This document shows positions 59,440-64,000 of a DNA stretch of 64,000 nucleotides, piece after piece. Numbering within the stretch: the stretch's first letter is position 1; each line of letters opens with the position of its first letter. Position numbers and translations under genes: made by a program. The notes below the pieces were generated by a model. That model ran no database searches. It was not told where the DNA came from and saw only the letters and a list, made by a program, of their open reading frames with translations. This DNA comes from Physcomitrium patens (taxonomy: Eukaryota; Streptophyta; Bryopsida; Funariales; Funariaceae), in NCBI RefSeq assembly GCF_000002425.4, contig NC_037257.1, positions 11,346,627-11,410,626 on the forward strand, in the 5' to 3' direction.

Positions 59440-59790
59440 TAAAATAGCTTTAAGAAGTGATTAAGATTTACTTAGGATTTTCTTCGAGTTTGATTTAAGA
59501 TTTAATATTTGATTTGGATTTTAATAGAATTTGGTTTAGGATTTAGTATTTTATTAAAATTTAATTAGAATTTGGTCTAGGATTTTATTAGAATTTAATT
59601 AGGCTTTGGTTTAAGGTTTGGTTAGGATTTCATTAGAATTTGGTGTAAGATTTGTTTAAAATTTGGATAAGATTTAATTAAAATTTATTTTAGATTTTTT
59701 AGAATTTTTGGAATTTTATTAGAGATTAATTAAGGCTATATTAAGATTTTATTAGGATTTGTTTAAGATTTATTTTTAAATTATTTAAGA
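59440..59790 (+). repeat. Degenerate short-period repeat array (GGATTT/AATTAG-type)
   Basis: Words such as TTAGGATTT, GAATTTGGTTTAGGATTT and TTTAATTAGAATTTGG recur with a period of about 9-18 bp over roughly 350 bp, too diverged to define one unit. Confidence 0.6.
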
Positions 59791-60472
59791 TATTTATTTT
59801 TAGTATTTTTAAAGTTTTTTTTATTATTTCTTTTAAAGTTTTTATTTTAATATTTCTTTAATATTATTGTATTTTCTTTAAAGATTTATCTACATATTTC
59901 TTTAGAATATTTTTATTATTTATCTTTGAGATTAATTCATGACTTTTTTAATTTTCTTTTGTAATTTCTTTTAAACTTTATTTGAATTGGTTAAAAATTT
60001 GATTTGAGTTACTAAAGATTATCTAAAATTTAATTAAGATTCAATTAGACTTTGCTGGATCTTGTTATTTCATTTTCTATTTACCTTCCAAAACTAGATG
60101 CTTGGTGTATTTTCAAGCAAGAATTCACGTTATACAATAGCGAAAGATAAGCAATTTTCATGTATTCATTTTTTGGTGCTTGTATCTCTTGTTTATAAAG
60201 TTATAGCTTAATAAAATATATTTAAAAAATTAGTTGTTGAATTTCATCCAATATTCAGCATGTATTTTAGCATAAGCTTTAATTCCAACTATCCAAAAAG
60301 GTGAAATATCAAGCTTTCTTTGGTGCCAAAGTTCAAACGACATGGTATCAAGAAAAATGGCCTTTGTATTCAATTAATTTTAGAGATATGTTACATACAT
60401 GATTGCTTTTCTATAATACGGTTTAAAAAATTTGGCTTCATAGAATATACATTGGATTGCATTGAATAAGAC

Positions 60473-60476
<4 letters not shown>

Positions 60477-60504
<28 letters not shown>
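60477..60504. repeat. 28-T homopolymer tract
   Basis: A run of 28 T. It could be the reverse-complement tail of a minus-strand retroposon whose body would lie to the right, but none was recognised. Confidence 0.85.
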
Positions 60505-61154
60505 GCCACTCTATTCTATCATAGAATATATATTCTGAGCTAATGCTAGATGCCATAAGAAATTAGGTATTGATTAAAGTCAAAAAGAAAGAACTCTTCT
60601 CCTTGATTAGATTAAAGGCTTCTTAACTTATACTTAGTTTGATTTTTAATTCATATATGAATTTTTTTGAATCTATCCAAGTATTCATTCTTGCAACAAA
60701 AGAGGTAAAATACAATATAGTATAAAAAGTAGTCTATAAATATAATATAGTATTTAAAATCAAAAAATATTAGATTAGCAATTTTTCTTTTGAAATTGAA
60801 GTAGATCAATTGAAGCTTATTTAAGGCTTGAAATTTAGACACCTTTAAAAAAATTGTAGCAACTTGCATTTTATGAATATATAAGAAACATAGTTGATAT
60901 AAGACTTTGTGAATGAAAAATCTAATAACTATATTATGTTTGAATAAATTATGAAGTTGATTTGAGCTTGTATGTTTCAATTGTTGATACTACAAGTAAC
61001 TTAGATAGTTAATAGATGTAACATGGATTCAAACTAGTGAGATATTGAAAAAAAGTGGTGTTTGATTGGATGTTGACTTGTATTTATTTGGTTAGCATCT
61101 AAGTACTTGATTTTTGAATAGACTCTACTACATTAGTGGTGGAGTATTAAAAGT
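60505..61154. other. AT-rich DNA, no gene recognised
   Basis: A minus-strand open frame at 60651-60980 (109 codons) is rich in Ile, Phe, Leu and Lys as expected from AT-rich DNA, and shows no domain. Confidence 0.45.
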
Positions 61155-61159
61155 AGAAT

Positions 61160-61699
61160 TATCAAGGACATAAATCTCAAAGAAAGGAAATCTTCAATAC
61201 ACTCTTGTGTCACTAAAGAGAACTAAAAAGTCACTCAAAAGGTGATATAATATTAAATTAGAATGGCTATTGCCAAAAATAAGAAGACTAGAAAGTCTTA
61301 AAATAAGTCTAAGGATTAGAAAGGGATTGAAAAGAGTGAAGAAGGCTTTAGCCTTGCCTCCATATATACTCTTAATTAGGAGCTATGTGGCAATGTCGTA
61401 TATGACCTCCAAAACATGTTGATTTTGCAAGACACGTATCTTAATTTGTAAGACAAGTTTTCTATATGTTTGCTACATAGTTAGCTTATTTTGCAAGCTA
61501 TCAACATGTGATTAACTTATTGATCAAGTTTCTAATCTATCAATAAACTATAAATAGATATAAAATCAAGCAGTATCTATGAAGCTTCTAAAAAGCTTTT
61601 CTAAAAGATCTTATGAAATTAACCTATTTTTATCTTTTTTTATCCATTCCTACCTAATCATATAACTATTTACTAGAATATTTATGTGTTTCTGTGACA
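61160..61699 (-). repeat. Solo chromovirus LTR (B/C sub-family)
   Basis: About 540 bp aligns end to end with the LTRs of copy B in the same orientation. It starts TATCAAGGAC (TG eroded to TA) and ends TGTGACA. No element body adjoins either side. Flanks AGAAT (61155-61159) and AGAAC (61700-61704) are a 4/5 target duplication, consistent with LTR-LTR recombination after insertion. Confidence 0.8.
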
Positions 61700-61704
61700 A
61701 GAAC

Positions 61705-62948
61705 AAAGGTCCAATCAATGCACCAATTTCATCAATTAAGTTGAGGTAATTAGAGATAATTATCACATTTAGTTGGAATTAAGTTTTGTCATATTGGTTC
61801 TAAAAAATATCTAAATATATGGTGGTTTAAAAAAGTCTATGCTTAGTAAGATGTATTAATGGATATAATTGATTTATAACAATTTTAGAGTGTGGTTTGT
61901 TGTGAAAGTAGTAGCCAAATAGAGACAAGGTGTTGTTTGGCATTTATGGTTGTCATTTTGTGGTTAAAGATTGCCACTAATTTTGCATGATGAGAAGTTT
62001 ATAAAATAAAGATGCAAATTGATAAATAGAATTGGCATGAAGGTGAAAAGGCTTGCCAATATCTATTTTGTTTCTATATTGTCAAGTTGAGTGTATTAAA
62101 GGTTTAGTATGAATAAGCAACAAATTGAAAAGCTTATTGCTTTAGCAACTATATATGCTTGTATGAATTATTGAATAGATTCTATATTTGTATCCAAAAT
62201 ATACAAATTGTCACATAGAAAATATTTGGTAAGGATTGTATTATCACATGCTGAGAAATAAAAAATTTGATTTTTTATAAAAATTCCACTACTTTGTTAG
62301 TTGGAGTCATTAAATGAAAATATATATTTTTTTAATAAATGAAGCATAAAAAATGTGTTAGTGAGGCAAATGATATATGTATTTATTATATAAATTTTTA
62401 TTTCATCTTTTCTAAAAATATAAGTTATAGTATTATCACCAAGATAGACTTTCTTTTGATGAAATGAAAAGGATTTAAATATGATGAATTGATTTTTATC
62501 ATGTCCCAAGTAATGTGATGCTTCTATGTTAATGAACTATTAATTATCTTTTATTTTTCTTAATGGAGAGAAATTTTCGAAAAAATATGCTTATGCAAGG
62601 TATATATTTGTATAAAATTTAAAAGGTATCTATTTTATATTTTTAGATTGCTATGTATTTTTATTTTTCTTACTTTCATTAGAAGTTGATATGATATTAG
62701 TCGCAACTTTTGACTTCTTTTTAAAGCAATTTGATCAAATCATCCTATCTTTTGCAATAAAAGAATAAAATAGTTGGTTTTATTTTACTTTCTAGGTATT
62801 TGTGGTTTTTTGTAGATTATTTTGAAGTTGTTCTTATTTTCTACTTATTCTTATCTTTGTATCTTGCAACGAAGACTTGGGATTTTAAAGAGAAGCATGT
62901 TATGGTTGTCTCTTCTTCAAAGATGATTGCAATTAATTTTTGAGGTAT
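61705..62948. other. AT-rich DNA between two oppositely oriented LTRs
   Basis: No gene is recognised. The minus-strand frame 62297-62509 is AT-compositional. Confidence 0.5.
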
Positions 62949-63497
62949 TGTCACAAATATATACATGTAAACCAATAATTATTTATATGATTTAGATAAT
63001 AGTAAGTAAAAGCAAGTCAATTCCATAATATCTTCTATAAAAGCTTCTTAGAAGCTTCATAGATACTGCTTTGATTTTATAGGTGTCTCTAATTGAATTT
63101 TTAGATTAAAAACATGGTCAACAAATTGGCCATGTATTAGACATGTTGATAACTTGAAGAACAAGCTAACTAAATGGCCCACATATAGAAAACTTGCCTT
63201 ATAAGCTAAGGCATATGTCCTGCAAAGTCAACACATATTAGAGGTCCTATAGAACATCGCCATGTAGCTTTCAGTTAGATAGTATATATAGACGCAAGAA
63301 TGAAGCCCTCTTCATTCTTGTCAATTCTTTTCTTGTTTCTATTTTAGTTTCAAGAGTCTCAAGTTTTCTTGTCTTTTGGCAATAAGCCATTCCAATTTCT
63401 TTTTATTTTATATACTTCCTTATTTCTATTTTGTCACTTTTTCTTTGACATGGATTTCATTGGTTTATGCATCATCTTCTAGTTCATGTCTTTGATA
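62949..63497 (+). repeat. Chromovirus C 5' LTR
   Basis: It starts TGTCACAAAT and ends TTTGATA (CA eroded to TA). TATATATA lies at 63283-63290, with the putative RNA start ATTCTTGTCAA at 63314-63324, 31 nt downstream. Confidence 0.83.
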
Positions 63498-63499
63498 GA

Positions 63500-63510
63500 T
63501 TGATAAGAGT
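63500..63510 (+). promoter_or_regulatory. Putative self-priming site of chromovirus C
   Basis: TTGATAAGAGT lies 2 nt inside the LTR. It pairs at 9 of 11 positions with this copy's RNA start (63314-63324) and perfectly with copy B's RNA start ACTCTTATCAA. Confidence 0.6.
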
Positions 63511-63699
63511 ACACTTATAATATCAGTGTTTTGTCTTCTCTTAATTAAGAATAGATTACCTTTTTTTCATGATAAGACATAAGCATATTAAAAGTTGTGG
63601 ATCACCCTCTTCTAAACTGATATTATTTTTAGTATTTTTTTTGTCTTGAAGTGATTTTTTCTACTTGTCTTGAGCGGTATTAGATATTTTTCTGAGTGT

Positions 63700-64000
63700 T
63701 ATTGTGACAAAGCTTGTTGAAATGAAGAATGCAATAGTACAAATGGAAGAGCAATTGAAGAAGTTGATGCTTGCAATGCATCAATTTAGCTTACCACCAT
63801 AAGGATCAACAAGAATGGCAGGAATTGAGGATATAGAGATGATTAGAGTTGCTTCAACATTTGCACCAAATTATGTCCTTCTATTCATAATGAAACATCC
63901 TTCAAGTGTTAGAGAACCAAGAGTTGTTTTGCTCGAGAAGTTTGATGGTACAAGATCTAAATTTTGAGGATTTATTAATTAAGTACAACTTGTGATTGAA
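63700..64000 (+). pseudogene. Chromovirus C gag, 5' part with stops
   Basis: The plus-strand translation VEMKNAIVQMEEQLKKLMLAM corresponds to the coiled-coil-like N-terminal region of copy A Gag, followed by the FDGTRSKF block. In-frame stops lie after SLPP, after SKF and after GFIN. The region is truncated by the window end. Confidence 0.8.

Larger units (their letters stand above)
62949..64000 (+). mobile_element. Ty3/gypsy chromovirus copy C, 5' part only (cut by window end)
   Basis: A plus-strand 5' LTR (62949-63497) is followed 2 nt later by a priming-site-like 11-mer, a leader with a stem-loop of the copy A type (loop TTGTGGATCACCCT near 63595), and gag sequence to the window end. The gag includes EPRVVLLEKFDGTRSKF, matching copy A's EPRVSLPDKFDGTRSKF. 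It is in the opposite orientation to copies A and B. Confidence 0.85.

Overview
This is a nuclear plant window, most likely from a moss. Spliced genes with GT-AG introns, plant-type ABCG and NPF transporters, a chromodomain Ty3/gypsy element, Ty1/copia and LINE remnants, and AT-rich intergenic DNA full of microsatellites all fit a bryophyte such as a Funariaceae moss (e.g. Physcomitrium). The species is inferred; nothing in the sequence proves it. One 100-N assembly gap lies at 34567-34666.

Layout. Positions 1-10.7 kb are genic: an acylphosphatase-like gene (+), the spliceosomal core protein SmD1 (+, four exons, complete), and an intronless ABCG half-transporter (-). Positions 10.7-43.5 kb form one large transposon island. 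Its background is strongly AT-rich, decayed repeat DNA: a LINE reverse transcriptase (-, 10.8-14.4 kb), an old chromovirus copy B (33.4-39.8 kb) and a copia remnant (+, 41.2-42.1 kb). Into this sits a much less decayed block (14445-29012) flanked by diverged inverted repeats of about 300 bp. The block holds a LINE fragment, into which a Ty1/copia element (16723-28402, -) inserted, into which the youngest element, Ty3/gypsy chromovirus A (19605-25868, -), inserted with a perfect 5-bp duplication. Positions 43.5-49.6 kb are genic again, with a four-exon NPF/PTR transporter gene (-). Positions 49.6-64 kb are AT-rich intergenic and repeat DNA with many microsatellites, a decayed copia RT, a solo chromovirus LTR (61160-61699) and a third chromovirus copy C (+) running off the end.

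The most interesting biology is in the chromovirus family. (1) The predicted first 11 nt of its RNA, 31-32 nt downstream of a TATATATA box, are complementary to 11 nt lying 2 nt inside the 5' LTR. In copy A the pairing is perfect; the older B/C sub-family uses a different 11-mer at the same positions, still mostly paired. This is the arrangement of Tf1-type self-priming rather than tRNA priming. (2) Copy A's LTR carries, directly upstream of the TATA box, about 280 bp of GAA/TTC units at a 5-bp pitch, which is the heat-shock-factor binding architecture. (3) Between priming site and gag lie four short stem-loops sharing a 14-nt loop; three have different but perfectly paired stems, suggesting an RNA packaging or dimerisation element. 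Decay of all copies is dominated by C-to-T/G-to-A changes, including nonsense codons from Trp and Gln codons, consistent with cytosine methylation of silenced repeats.
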